A DNA stretch of 64,000 nucleotides from Sinomonas sp. R1AF57 (GCF_002224485.1 NZ_CP022463.1:1162364-1226363); one strand, 5' to 3'. Positions 26,345 through 35,160 are shown, counted from the stretch's first letter. The notes: generated from the sequence alone by a model not told the origin. Made by a program: numbers and translations.

Positions 26345-27300
26345 TGAGCACCCCGCATCCCGAGGTGCCGGCGTCCGGACCTCCCGCACAGGGCGGCCCG
26401 GACCTTGGCGACCCCCGGGCGCGGAAGGCTTTGCGCGCCGCAAGGGTCTCGCGCGCCGGACGCAACCTGCCGGCCGCAGTCGCCGTCGGTCTGGTGCTCC
26501 TGGCCGCGCTCCTCGCGGGCCTGTTCCTGTGGCCCCTGGGCTTCCTGCTCATCGCCCTGACGGCGGTGCTGCTCGGCTCGTGGGAGGTATCCCGGGCCCT
26601 CGAGGCACACGGCACGCACGTGCCGATCGTCCCTGTCATGGCCGCGACCTTCGCCATTCCCGTGGCGGCGTACTTCGGCGGTCAGGAGGCGCAGCTCTTC
26701 ACCCTCGTGCTCGGCTGCGCGGCGGTGCTCCTGTGGCAGAGCCTCGAACACCCGGAGGGAGCCGCCAAGAGCGTCTTCGCCGGCGTGTTCGTGATCCTGT
26801 GGGTCCCGTTCCTCGTGGGGTACGCGGTCCTGCCGCTGCATGACGCGCCGGTCCCGCCGGGCTTCGGCCTGTGGCCGGGCGGTGTGGTCCCCGCCGGCAC
26901 GCTCCAGCTCGTGCTCACGCTCCTGCTGGTGGTGGCCAACGACACCTTCGGCTACATCGTGGGCGCCAGCATCGGGAAGCATCCGATGGCGCCGAAGATC
27001 AGTCCGAAGAAGTCCTGGGAGGGGTTCGCCGGCTCGGCCGGCGGGGCGATCGTGGTGGGGGTCCTCGGGGTCATGCTGCTCCTGGGCAGGCCGTGGTGGT
27101 TCGGCGTCGTCCTCGCAGTCGTCATGGTCGCCGCCTCCACGGCGGGCGACCTCGCGGAGTCCATGGTCAAGCGGGAGCTGGGGATCAAGGACATGAGCAG
27201 CATCCTCCCGGGCCATGGCGGCATGATGGACAGGCTCGATTCGATCCTGTTCGCGACGCCGGCGGCGTACCTCGTGTTCGCGCTGGTGCCGGGTTCCTAG
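26344..27300 (+). CDS. cdsA: Phosphatidate cytidylyltransferase
   Basis: A 318-residue membrane enzyme making CDP-diacylglycerol. The C-terminal signature is complete: SMVKRELGIKDMSSILPGHGGMMDRLDS (S-x-x-K-R ... KD ... GHGG-x-x-DR-D). About eight TM helices precede it, and a 45-residue hydrophilic N-terminus starts the protein. Its product feeds phospholipid synthesis, including the CDP-alcohol transferase at 17495. It is translationally coupled to frr. Confidence 0.93.
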   Translation: MSTPHPEVPASGPPAQGGPDLGDPRARKALRAARVSRAGRNLPAAVAVGLVLLAALLAGLFLWPLGFLLIALTAVLLGSWEVSRALEAHGTHVPIVPVMAATFAIPVAAYFGGQEAQLFTLVLGCAAVLLWQSLEHPEGAAKSVFAGVFVILWVPFLVGYAVLPLHDAPVPPGFGLWPGGVVPAGTLQLVLTLLLVVANDTFGYIVGASIGKHPMAPKISPKKSWEGFAGSAGGAIVVGVLGVMLLLGRPWWFGVVLAVVMVAASTAGDLAESMVKRELGIKDMSSILPGHGGMMDRLDSILFATPAAYLVFALVPGS

Positions 27301-27316
27301 TGGGCGAGCAGGAGGC

Positions 27317-27931
27317 ATGATGGAGCTAGTCAACAGAAGGGGAGGACGCGGCACCGTGGCGCACACCGACGACAGCGCTGCTGCAGGCTTCGACCGGGTG
27401 GGGCGCGGCGACCTCGGGTACAGCCCGAAGCAGGTGGAGAAGTTCATGGCCGCCGCGCGCGCCTACCTGGAGGACTCCTCGGCACCCGCCGTGACAAGCC
27501 ACCAAGTACGCATGGTGTCCTTCGACGCCGTCCGGGGCGGCTTCGACGCGAGCGAGGTCGACGCGGCGCTCGACCGCCTCGAGGACGCCTTCGCGCGGCG
27601 AGAGCGCGAGGAGCTCATCGAGCGCTCGGGCGAGGAGGCCTGGCTCAGGGAGATCGGCCAGCTCGCGGGGGTCCTGCGGGGCCGGCTGGCGAGGCACGAC
27701 GGCGAGCGCTTCCGCCGTCCGAGCAGCCAGAAGGCGCCGTCGTACCAGGTCCAGGACGTCGACGCCCTGTGCGTGCGGCTCCTCGACTACCTCGAGAACG
27801 GCTCCCCGATGAGCGCCGACGAGGTGCGCACCGCCGTCTTCCGCACGGTGACGGGGCAGGAAGGCTACGAAGAGACCCAGGTCGACGCGTTCCTCGACCG
27901 CGTGGTCGAGCTCATGGCCGCCATCGACTGA
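27317..27931 (+). CDS. DivIVA-domain protein with two modules
   Basis: A 204-residue protein. Two DivIVA-like segments are visible: residues about 24-95 (FDRVGRGDLGYSPKQVEKFM then VSFDAVRGGFDASEVDAALDRLEDAF) and about 140-204 (the C-terminal half, with VFRTVTGQEGYEETQVDAFLDRVVE). They are joined by a charged linker. DivIVA-type proteins mark poles or septa in actinobacteria; this one lacks the long coiled coil of Wag31, so its role is unclear. The ATG at 27317 is 16 bases after cdsA; a GTG at 27356 is another possible start. Confidence 0.75.
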   Translation: MMELVNRRGGRGTVAHTDDSAAAGFDRVGRGDLGYSPKQVEKFMAAARAYLEDSSAPAVTSHQVRMVSFDAVRGGFDASEVDAALDRLEDAFARREREELIERSGEEAWLREIGQLAGVLRGRLARHDGERFRRPSSQKAPSYQVQDVDALCVRLLDYLENGSPMSADEVRTAVFRTVTGQEGYEETQVDAFLDRVVELMAAID

Positions 27932-27970
27932 CGCCGGGACCGGCTGACGCCCGTGCAGTGCGGGCGCGAA

Positions 27971-28004
27971 GCAGCCCGGCGTGGGCGCAGCCCAGCCGGG
28001 CTGC
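27971..28004. terminator. Hairpin between convergent genes
   Basis: GCAGCCCGGC pairs with GCCGGGCTGC (10 bp) across a 14-base loop, between the DivIVA-like gene and the symporter gene. There is no T tail, so its role as a terminator is tentative. Confidence 0.45.
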
Positions 28005-28008
28005 GCGG

Positions 28009-29505
28009 TCAGTCGGTCGGTTCGGGCGAGTGGATCCGCACGAGGAAGCGGTCCGCCCCGCGGGGGACGCGCCGCCGGCTGGCCCGCGACACGATCGCCA
28101 TGACGGCGAACGCGAGGGGAACGGTCCACGCCGCGGGCTGGGCACACATCGCGGCGGCGACCTTCACGGCGGGATCGACGGGACCGCTGGCGGCCGCCGC
28201 GGCGCCGAGCACCCCGGAGGCGACGAGGGCGCCCCCGCACGCGAGGGCGCCCGTCACCATCCCGGCGACCGCGCCGACGGTCGTGAGCCGGCGCCACCAG
28301 ATCCCGAGGACGAGCAGGGGGCAGATCGTCGAGGCGGTGAAGGCGAAGACGAGCCCCACGCTGCCGGCGAGGGCCTGCGGGCCCGCGCTGAGCGCCGCGA
28401 CGAGCGGGACGAGCGCGGACAGCGCCGCAGCCGCGCGGAACCCCCGCACGTTGCCCCCGAAGAACTCCTGGCTGATGACGCCGGCGACGGACACGAGCAG
28501 GCCCGACGTGGTCGACAGGAACGCCGCCATGGCCCCGGCCAGCACGAGCGCCGAGAGGGCCGTCCCGAGCGGCCCCGGCACGAGGCGCTGCGGCAGCAGG
28601 ATGGCGAGGGCGTCCCCCTCGCCGGCCAGCTCCGGCGCCGCGAGGCGGCCCAGGACCCCGAACATGGTCGGGAACACGTAGAACACCGACAGCAGCCCGA
28701 GCACGATCACGGTGGTCCTGCGCGCGGTGCGCCCGTCGGGATTGGTGTAGAAGCGCACGAGGACGTGGGGGAGCCCGAGGGTCCCGAAGAGCAGGGCGAC
28801 CATGAGCGAGACGGTGCGGTAGCCGCCGTCGGGCGTGCCGAGCTGGTACGGGATGGCCTCGAGCGAGGAGGGGGCCGACGACGGCTCCACGCCCTGGCCC
28901 GCGAAGTGCAGCGCGAGGAACACCGCCGGGACGGCGATGGCCGCGAGCTTGAGCCAGAACTGGAACGCCTGGACGAAGGTGATGGAGCGCATCCCGCCCA
29001 GCATGACGGCAAGCACGACGACCGCGACCACCGCCGCGGAGCCGGTCCAGCCTGGCAGGCCCGTGGTGATGCGCACCGCGAGCGCGGCGCCCTGGAGCTG
29101 GGGCACGATGTACAGCCAGCCGATGAGCACGACCAGGACGCTGGTGGTGCGCCGCGCCGCGAGCGACCCGAGGCGCGCGGCGGCGAAGTCCGGCACGGTG
29201 TAGGCGCCGGACCGGCGCAGGGGGGCCGCGACGAAGAGGAGCAGCATGAGGAACCCGGCGGTGTACCCGACCGGGTACCAGAGCCCGGTCGCGCCGGTGA
29301 CCATGATGAGGCCGGCGACGCCGAGGAAGCTCGCCGCCGAGAGGTACTCGCCCCCGATGGCCGAGGCGTTCCACCACGGCCGGACGGTCCGGGAGGCGAC
29401 ATAGAAGTCCCCCGTGGTGCGGGAGATCCTGAGCCCGTAGAAGCCCACGAGCACCGTCGCCGCGGCGACGAGCCCGATCGCGGAGAGGCCGATCGCGGGG
29501 GTCAC
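28009..29505 (-). CDS. Sodium:solute symporter (ActP/acetate-permease-like)
   Basis: A 498-residue SSS-family transporter with about 13 TM helices. GDFYVASRTVRPWWNASAIGGEYLSAASFLG matches the N-terminal signature, and GTLGLPHVLVRFYTNPDGRTARR matches the acetate/monocarboxylate group. The GTG at 29505 overlaps the stop of the upstream small membrane gene (GTGA). It is the last gene of an operon headed by a LytS/LytTR two-component system. Acetate, pyruvate or another short carboxylate is the probable substrate. Confidence 0.85.
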   Translation of the reverse strand: MTPAIGLSAIGLVAAATVLVGFYGLRISRTTGDFYVASRTVRPWWNASAIGGEYLSAASFLGVAGLIMVTGATGLWYPVGYTAGFLMLLLFVAAPLRRSGAYTVPDFAAARLGSLAARRTTSVLVVLIGWLYIVPQLQGAALAVRITTGLPGWTGSAAVVAVVVLAVMLGGMRSITFVQAFQFWLKLAAIAVPAVFLALHFAGQGVEPSSAPSSLEAIPYQLGTPDGGYRTVSLMVALLFGTLGLPHVLVRFYTNPDGRTARRTTVIVLGLLSVFYVFPTMFGVLGRLAAPELAGEGDALAILLPQRLVPGPLGTALSALVLAGAMAAFLSTTSGLLVSVAGVISQEFFGGNVRGFRAAAALSALVPLVAALSAGPQALAGSVGLVFAFTASTICPLLVLGIWWRRLTTVGAVAGMVTGALACGGALVASGVLGAAAAASGPVDPAVKVAAAMCAQPAAWTVPLAFAVMAIVSRASRRRVPRGADRFLVRIHSPEPTD

Positions 29506-29915
29506 GGCCGGTCCTCGAGCAGCTCGGCGTAGCGCTGCTCGTTCCGCGTGGCGGCGCGGTAGTAGGCGATGCCGCAGACAACCGCGGCCGGGTACGGCAG
29601 GCCGCCGATGAGCAGCCACACGAGCGGCAGCCCGGGGAGCCACGGCAGCTGCGCGGCGAGCTCGGAGACCGCCCACACCGAACCGATCGCCGCGAGGAAC
29701 GCGCCCGCGACCACGAGCGCGAGCCGCAGCTGCGAGCGCATCAGGGACCGCAGGACGACGCCGCCCACGTCCGACTGCTCGGCGACCTCGCGGGAGAGCG
29801 AGGGGGAGCGCGGGGCCGGCGCGGCGCTCGAGACCGGCGCCGTGACCCGGACCCGCTTGGAGCGGTCGACGGCGCGCATCGCCTCCGGGTCCTCGCCGCC
29901 CGGTGCGGTGCTCAC
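29502..29915 (-). CDS. Small two-TM membrane protein, probable symporter partner
   Basis: A 137-residue protein. Residues 1-60 are hydrophilic. Two TM helices lie at about 67-90 and 98-120 (including LPWLPGLPLVWLLIGGLPY). Its place just before an SSS gene parallels the DUF485 protein at 32048, which precedes ActP, although the sequences are not clearly alike. The GTG at 29915 overlaps the LytTR gene stop. It may stabilise the symporter; this is inference from position. Confidence 0.65.
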   Translation of the reverse strand: MSTAPGGEDPEAMRAVDRSKRVRVTAPVSSAAPAPRSPSLSREVAEQSDVGGVVLRSLMRSQLRLALVVAGAFLAAIGSVWAVSELAAQLPWLPGLPLVWLLIGGLPYPAAVVCGIAYYRAATRNEQRYAELLEDRP

Positions 29916-30643
29916 GTCAGCGGCCTGATCCTGGTCGCCGCGAGCCGCTCGCGGAGCCCCGGCAGGAGCCGGCGGCTCACGGGCAGCTCTGCGCCGCCGG
30001 CGACCACGAACGGCTGCGGGCCCCCGAGCCTCAGCTGCTGGACCGCGTCCATGGCGACGAGGTAGGAGCGGTGGATGCGCACGAACCCGGCCGGGCCCCA
30101 CTGCCGCTCGAGGTCGGTCAGCGGGACGCGCACGAGGTACGAGCCCTCCGGCGTGTGGAGGCGCGCGTAGTCGCCCTGTGCCTGGACGAACGCGACGTCG
30201 TCCCGCCTGATCATCCGGGTCACCCCTCCCTGCTCCACGGTGATGACCTCCGGCGCGGCGTCGGGGTGGGAGCGCGCGCCGTCGTGCTGGTCCACGATCC
30301 GCCCCACGCAGCGCTCGAGCCGCTCGGGCCGGACCGGCTTGAGGAGGTAGTCGACGGCCGCGAGGTCGAAGGCCTCGAGGGCATGGTCATCGTCGGCAGT
30401 GACGAAGACGACCGCCGGGGGAGAGGCGAAGCGGGCGATGACGCGGGCGAGCTCGAGGCCTGTGAGGCCGGGCATGTGGATGTCGAGGAAGATCGCGTCC
30501 ACGTCCTCGCGCTCGAGGACCTTGAGCGCCTCCGTCCCCGAGGTCGCCGTGTGGACCGTCGAGACGCGCTCGTCGCGGCCGAGGAGGTAGGAGAGCTCCT
30601 GGACGGCGGGCAGCTCGTCGTCGACGACGAGGGCGGTGATCAT
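29912..30643 (-). CDS. LytTR-type response regulator
   Basis: A 243-residue regulator. The receiver domain (about 1-120) has the acidic pair Asp8-Asp9 (VVDDE), the phospho-acceptor Asp in IFLDIHMPG, the conserved Thr in VFVTADDD and Lys in YLLKPV. The LytTR DNA-binding domain covers about 140-240 (VAFVQAQGDYARLHT; GFVRIHRSYLVAMDAV). It is encoded 5 bases after the histidine kinase gene, so the two form a pair. The likely targets are the flanking symporter genes. Confidence 0.92.
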   Translation of the reverse strand: MITALVVDDELPAVQELSYLLGRDERVSTVHTATSGTEALKVLEREDVDAIFLDIHMPGLTGLELARVIARFASPPAVVFVTADDDHALEAFDLAAVDYLLKPVRPERLERCVGRIVDQHDGARSHPDAAPEVITVEQGGVTRMIRRDDVAFVQAQGDYARLHTPEGSYLVRVPLTDLERQWGPAGFVRIHRSYLVAMDAVQQLRLGGPQPFVVAGGAELPVSRRLLPGLRERLAATRIRPLT

Positions 30644-30648
30644 GCGCC

Positions 30649-31875
30649 TCAGTCTAGTGGCGGCCGCACGTCGTGCTGGGGCTGAGACTTGGGGATGCGC
30701 AGCGTGATGAGCGTGCCCTCCCCGGGCGCCGTCTCGACGACGAGGCCGTGGTCGTCGCCGTACACCTGGCGCAGGCGGGCATCCACGTTCCGCAGCCCCA
30801 CGTGCACCCCGCCGGCGTGCCCCGCGAGGACCTCGCGGAGCCGCTCGGGGTCCATGCCGGCGCCGTCGTCCTCGATCCGCACGATGGCCTCGTTCGGCGA
30901 GTCCTCGGCCGTGATCGAGATGTGCCCGACGCCCTCGCGGGCCTCGAGCCCGTGGCGGACGGCGTTCTCGACGAGGGGCTGGAGGCTCAGGAACGGCACG
31001 ACGGTGCCGAGCACCTCGGGCGCGATGCGCAGGCTCACCTGGAGCCGCTCGCCGAACCGGGCCCGCTCGAGAAGGAGGTACCGGTCGATGCTCTTCAGCT
31101 CCTCGGCGAGGGTGGTGAATTCCCCGTGGCGGCGGAACGAGTAGCGGGTGAAGTCGGCGAACTCGACGACGAGCTCCCGCGCGCGCGCGGGGTCGGTGAG
31201 GATGTAGGAGGCGATGGCGTTGAGCGAGTTGTAGATGAAGTGCGGACTGATCTGGGCCCGCAGCGCCCGCACCTCGGCCTCCATCAGAAGCGTCCTGGAC
31301 CGGTCCAGCTCGGCGAGCTCGGCCTGGGTCGCGACCCAGTCCGCGACCTCGCCCGTGGCCCGCACCAGCCCGGCCCCTGCCCCCGGCGACGCCGAGAACG
31401 CCACGACGGTGCCGATCACGCGGTTCGCGGCACGCACCGGGGCGACCACCGCGCCGCGCACCGGGCAGTCGCGCTCGGTGCAGCCTGCGGCGGCGCAGTC
31501 CAGCTCGGCGTCGTCCACGACGCGCGTGCGGCCGGCGGCAAGGGTCTGCTGCGCGAGGGCCATGACGGTGCCCTGGTGGGCGCTCCCGGCGCCGTCCCAG
31601 GCGATGAGCCGCGACTCGTCGGTGAGCGCCAGTGCGGGAGCGCCCAGCATCGAGCGCAGGTGTCCCGCGGCCTTCGCGGCGCCGTCCGGGTCGAGGCCGC
31701 CCCGCAGGTACCGGCCGGCCTGGGCGGCCGAGTGGAGGATCGTGTAGCTGGCGCGCTCCGCGTCGCTGCCGAAGTCCCTCCGCGAGCGCCCCACGCGCCA
31801 GGCGACGAGGGCCACGACGGCGCCCGCCACCAGCACGAGCGCGATGACCGCGAGCGAGAGCGCATCCTGGGACAT
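30649..31875 (-). CDS. LytS-type sensor histidine kinase
   Basis: A 408-residue kinase. There is one N-terminal TM helix (about 8-28), a GAF-like sensor region (about 40-190) containing the unusual Cys cluster DCAAAGCTERDCPV, then the HisKA_7TM/LytS-type His-kinase box (LRAQISPHFIYNSLNAI), the N box (ENAVRHGLE), and G boxes (DDGAGMD, GVHVGLRNVDARLRQVYG). The sensed signal is unknown; Cys ligands suggest redox or metal. It heads a four-gene operon ending in a symporter and diverges from the DUF485-actP genes. Confidence 0.9.
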   Translation of the reverse strand: MSQDALSLAVIALVLVAGAVVALVAWRVGRSRRDFGSDAERASYTILHSAAQAGRYLRGGLDPDGAAKAAGHLRSMLGAPALALTDESRLIAWDGAGSAHQGTVMALAQQTLAAGRTRVVDDAELDCAAAGCTERDCPVRGAVVAPVRAANRVIGTVVAFSASPGAGAGLVRATGEVADWVATQAELAELDRSRTLLMEAEVRALRAQISPHFIYNSLNAIASYILTDPARARELVVEFADFTRYSFRRHGEFTTLAEELKSIDRYLLLERARFGERLQVSLRIAPEVLGTVVPFLSLQPLVENAVRHGLEAREGVGHISITAEDSPNEAIVRIEDDGAGMDPERLREVLAGHAGGVHVGLRNVDARLRQVYGDDHGLVVETAPGEGTLITLRIPKSQPQHDVRPPLD

Positions 31876-31990
31876 GGAGCCAAGGCTATCCGCCGCTCGC
31901 CGTCGAGGGTGCGCCGTTCGGCGCACGCCCGCCTCCGCTGGGCGATGGAGGCGCGAAACCTCTGGAACGGCACTCCGGGCGCACGCGAGA

Positions 31991-32004
31991 GTGATGTGCA
32001 TCAC
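31991..32004. promoter_or_regulatory. CRP/GlxR-like site upstream of DUF485-actP
   Basis: GTGATGTGCATCAC is a perfect palindrome that fits GTGA-N6-TCAC, the core of CRP/GlxR sites (TGTGA-N6-TCACA). It lies 44 bases before the DUF485 start, in the gap shared with the divergent histidine kinase gene. Confidence 0.6.
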
Positions 32005-32047
32005 CCACATGCCGGGGCCGTGATCCCGGCCTCCCGAGGAGGATCCA

Positions 32048-32443
32048 TTGGGCAATGACGCCTCGCGGGACGCGACGGCACAGGCCGCGCATCCCGACTT
32101 CCAGCTGGTCCAGTCCAGCGGAGAGTTCCGCGAACTGCGCAGGAGCCACCGCAGCTTCGTCTTCCCCCTCGCCGGAGCGTTCCTGCTCTGGTACTTCCTG
32201 TACGTGCTGCTGGCCGACTACGCGCACGACTTCATGTCCATCAAGGTCGGCGGGAACATCACCCTCGGACTCGTGCTGGGCCTGCTCCAGTTCGTGAGCA
32301 CCTTCGGCATCACCGCGTGGTACGTCCACCACGCCAACAAGAAGCTCGACCCGGCCGCGGAGGCGATCCGCAGCGAGATCGAGCACCACGACTTCGACGC
32401 CACGGCCCGTACCGCCTCGGCCGGAGAGGAGACCGCGCGATGA
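32048..32443 (+). CDS. DUF485 domain protein (YjcH-like)
   Basis: A 131-residue protein. DFQLVQSSGEFRELRRSHRSFVFPLAGAF begins the DUF485 domain, followed by two TM helices (about 38-58 and 72-95). DUF485 proteins are encoded directly before acetate permeases and are thought to assist them. The start is TTG at 32048 with GAGGAGGA 5-6 bases upstream. The stop overlaps the actP start (ATGA). Confidence 0.88.
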   Translation: MGNDASRDATAQAAHPDFQLVQSSGEFRELRRSHRSFVFPLAGAFLLWYFLYVLLADYAHDFMSIKVGGNITLGLVLGLLQFVSTFGITAWYVHHANKKLDPAAEAIRSEIEHHDFDATARTASAGEETAR

Positions 32444-34044
32444 ACCTCGCAGCCAACCTGCAGGAGAGCTCCTGGCTCAACATGGCGATCTTCGCGCTCT
32501 TCGTCGCGGTGACGATCGTGATCGTGCTGCGCGCCAGCAAGAACAACAAGACCGCCGCCGACTACTACGCCGGCGGCCGCTCCTTCACCGGAGGCCAGAA
32601 CGGCACCGCCATCGCCGGCGACTACCTCTCGGCCGCCTCGTTCCTGGGCATCACAGGCGCGATCGCCGTCAACGGCTACGACGGCTTCCTGTACTCGATC
32701 GGGTTCCTCGTGGCGTGGCTCGTCGCGCTCCTGCTCGTCGCCGAGCTCCTGCGGAACACCGGCAAGTTCACCATGGCGGACGTCCTCTCGTTCCGCCTCC
32801 GCGAGAAGCCGGTCCGCATCGCCGCGGCCATCTCCACGCTCGCCGTGTGCTTCTTCTACCTCCTGGCCCAGATGGCCGGCGCGGGCGGGCTCATCGCCCT
32901 CCTCCTGGGCATCTCGGACTGGGCCGGCCAGTCGGTCGTGATCACAGTGGTCGGCGCCCTCATGATCATGTACGTGCTGCTCGGCGGCATGAAGGGCACC
33001 ACCTGGGTGCAGATCATCAAGGCCGTCCTGCTCATCATCGGCGCCTTCGCCATGACCATCTGGGTCCTCGCGATCAACGGCTTCAACCTCTCCACCCTCC
33101 TCGGCAGCGCGGTCGAGGCGGCCGGCGCAGGCGGCGAGAAGATCCTCAACCCGGGGCTGCAGTACGGCAAGTCCGACACGTCCAAGCTCGACTTCATCTC
33201 GCTCGGCCTCGCCCTCGTGCTCGGCACCGCCGCCCTCCCGCACGTGCTCATGCGCTTCTACACCGTGCCCACCTCCAAGGAGGCCCGCAAGTCGGTCGTG
33301 TGGGCGATCTGGCTCATCGGCGCGTTCTACCTCTTCACCCTCGTCCTCGGCTACGGCGCCGCAGCCCTCATCGGCGCGGACGCGATCAAGGCCGCCCCGG
33401 GCGGGGTGAACTCGGCGGCCCCGCTGCTCGCGTTCCAGCTCGGCGGACCGCTCCTGCTGGGCTTCATCTCGGCGGTCGCGTTCGCGACGATCCTCGCCGT
33501 CGTCGCCGGCCTGACCATCACGGCGGCGGCGTCGTTCGCCCACGACATCTACGCCAACGTCCTCGCCAAGGGCAAGACCACGCCCGCCTCCGAGGTGAAG
33601 GTGGCCCGCCGTACCGTGATCGTGATCGGCATCTTCGCGATCATCGGCGGCATCTTCGCCAACGGCCAGAACGTGGCGTTCCTCGTGGCCCTCGCGTTCG
33701 CGGTCGCGGCGTCGGCCAACCTGCCCACGATCCTCTACTCGCTCTTCTGGAAGAAGTTCACCACCCAGGGCGCCCTGTGGAGCATCTACGGCGGCCTCGG
33801 CTCGGCGATCCTGCTCATCGCCTTCTCGCCGGTCGTCTCCGGCACGAAGACCTCGATGATCGCCGGCGCCAACTTCGCGTGGTTCCCGCTGAGCAACCCG
33901 GGCATCGTCTCGATCCCGCTCGCATTCCTGCTCGGCTGGCTCGGCACCGTGCTCGACAAGCGGCGCGAGGACCCGGCCAAGCAGGCCGAGATGGAGGTCC
34001 GCTCCCTCACCGGCATCGGCGCGGAGAAGGCGGTCTCGCACTAG
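32440..34044 (+). CDS. actP: Cation/acetate symporter
   Basis: A 534-residue SSS transporter with 13 or so TM helices. ADYYAGGRSFTGGQNGTAIAGDYLSAASFLG is the family signature, and GLALVLGTAALPHVLMRFYTVPTSKEARKS matches acetate permease ActP. Probable Na+-driven uptake of acetate or similar short acids. Translationally coupled to the DUF485 gene and preceded by a CRP-like site. The C-terminal tail is charged and cytoplasmic. Confidence 0.9.
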   Translation: MNLAANLQESSWLNMAIFALFVAVTIVIVLRASKNNKTAADYYAGGRSFTGGQNGTAIAGDYLSAASFLGITGAIAVNGYDGFLYSIGFLVAWLVALLLVAELLRNTGKFTMADVLSFRLREKPVRIAAAISTLAVCFFYLLAQMAGAGGLIALLLGISDWAGQSVVITVVGALMIMYVLLGGMKGTTWVQIIKAVLLIIGAFAMTIWVLAINGFNLSTLLGSAVEAAGAGGEKILNPGLQYGKSDTSKLDFISLGLALVLGTAALPHVLMRFYTVPTSKEARKSVVWAIWLIGAFYLFTLVLGYGAAALIGADAIKAAPGGVNSAAPLLAFQLGGPLLLGFISAVAFATILAVVAGLTITAAASFAHDIYANVLAKGKTTPASEVKVARRTVIVIGIFAIIGGIFANGQNVAFLVALAFAVAASANLPTILYSLFWKKFTTQGALWSIYGGLGSAILLIAFSPVVSGTKTSMIAGANFAWFPLSNPGIVSIPLAFLLGWLGTVLDKRREDPAKQAEMEVRSLTGIGAEKAVSH

Positions 34045-34077
34045 CGGTCCGCGCTCGCACCGCCCCGGAGGGGCGCA

Positions 34078-34117
34078 CGACGGCGGCCGGCCCACCCAGG
34101 TGGGCCGGCCGCCGTCG
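34078..34117. terminator. Bidirectional terminator hairpin
   Basis: CGACGGCGGCCGGCCCACC (34078-34096) pairs perfectly with 34099-34117, a 19-bp inverted repeat, between convergent actP and the next gene. No T run on the plus side, but the position and stability fit bidirectional termination. Confidence 0.7.
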
Positions 34118-34142
34118 CGCGTGCCGGCCAGCTCCCGCGGTG

Positions 34143-34667
34143 TCACCGCGGCTGGATCTTGAGCCCGTCGAGGAGGAGCGGGTCGCCCTCCCACACGTAG
34201 GAGAGGTCGAACGCGCGGCTTCCGCACACGAGGACACCCGAGGCGGTGCCGCGCGGCCGCTGCCCCGCCCGGGCAAGCGACTCGGCCTGCTGGATGTCGG
34301 CCGAGCAGGAACCGTCCAGGGCGAGCTCGGTGAGCCTGCTCCTGAGATCCGTGACGGAGAGGTTCTGCTTCAGGGCCGGGGTGAACTGGGCGTGCGCGGC
34401 GTCGAGCCGACCCGCAGCGAGGTCCTCGATCATCTGCTCCGAGGCGCGCTTGACCCCCGCGCCGGGGCTGAACACGACCAGAGCGAGCACGACGGCGGCG
34501 GCCACGGCGACTGCCACCGCCCCGCCGCCCACCCCGAGGCCGATCCAGAGCCAGCGCCGGTCCCGTGGCGCCCGGCCACCCGGGCTGTTCCACAGCTCCT
34601 GCTGGGTGGGCTGCCGCGGCCGGGAAGGGCTGGCGTGGCTCTGGTTCGGCAGGGACGGGAAGGTCAT
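34143..34667 (-). CDS. Membrane-anchored hypothetical protein
   Basis: A 174-residue protein with a Pro/Ser/Gln-rich cytoplasmic N-terminus (1-38), one TM helix (about 40-66, very Ala/Val-rich), and an extracytoplasmic domain of about 100 residues with two Cys (CSADI and LVCGSRAF) that may form a disulfide. The domain has the fold feel of DUF4878/lumazine-like proteins (ASEQMIEDLAAGRLDAAHAQFTPAL), but I cannot name it surely. It lies 16 bases downstream of the Lrp gene on the same strand. Confidence 0.7.
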   Translation of the reverse strand: MTFPSLPNQSHASPSRPRQPTQQELWNSPGGRAPRDRRWLWIGLGVGGGAVAVAVAAAVVLALVVFSPGAGVKRASEQMIEDLAAGRLDAAHAQFTPALKQNLSVTDLRSRLTELALDGSCSADIQQAESLARAGQRPRGTASGVLVCGSRAFDLSYVWEGDPLLLDGLKIQPR

Positions 34668-34683
34668 GGCGGTGTCCTGGGCG

Positions 34684-35160
34684 CTAGGCGGGCGGTCGCG
34701 GGCCCCGCTCGAGCAGCGGGTCCATCCTGAATGGTATGAGGTCGCCCATCGCCAAGGCGGTGTCGGTGCGCTCGACCCCGTCGCACGCGAGGATCTTGCC
34801 GTTGATGCGGAAGAGGTCCTCGGCGTCGACCGCGACCACCCGCAGGAGCAAGTCCGCCGTGCCGGTGAGCCCGTGCCCCTCGAGCACTTCCGGGATCCGT
34901 GCGATCTCCGCTGTGAGGGAGGCGAGCTTGCGCTGCTGGACGTGGACCGTGATGAAGGCGAGCAGCGGATACCCGAGCGAGGACGGATTGATCCGTCGGT
35001 CGAAGCCAAGGAACACATGGCCGGCGTCGAGGCGGGAGAGCCTGGCCTGGACGGTATTGCGGGACAGTCCGAGCTGTTGGGCGAGGGCCACCACGGTGCG
35101 GCGCGGGTCCTCGGCGAGGGCCCGCAGAATACGGGCGTCGGTGGCGTCGACGACGTGCAT
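34684..35160 (-). CDS. Lrp/AsnC family regulator (BkdR-like)
   Basis: A 158-residue regulator. The N-terminal winged helix-turn-helix (about 5-52, DARILRALAEDPRRTVVALAQQLGLSRNTVQARL) is followed by the RAM ligand-binding domain (GYPLLAFITVHVQQ... GTADLLLRVVAVDAEDL). It is divergent from the branched-chain 2-oxoacid dehydrogenase genes, the classic position of BkdR, so control by branched-chain amino acids is likely. The start at ATG 35160 begins MHVVDATD; an in-frame ATG 18 bases upstream is also possible. Confidence 0.88.
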   Translation of the reverse strand: MHVVDATDARILRALAEDPRRTVVALAQQLGLSRNTVQARLSRLDAGHVFLGFDRRINPSSLGYPLLAFITVHVQQRKLASLTAEIARIPEVLEGHGLTGTADLLLRVVAVDAEDLFRINGKILACDGVERTDTALAMGDLIPFRMDPLLERGPRPPA

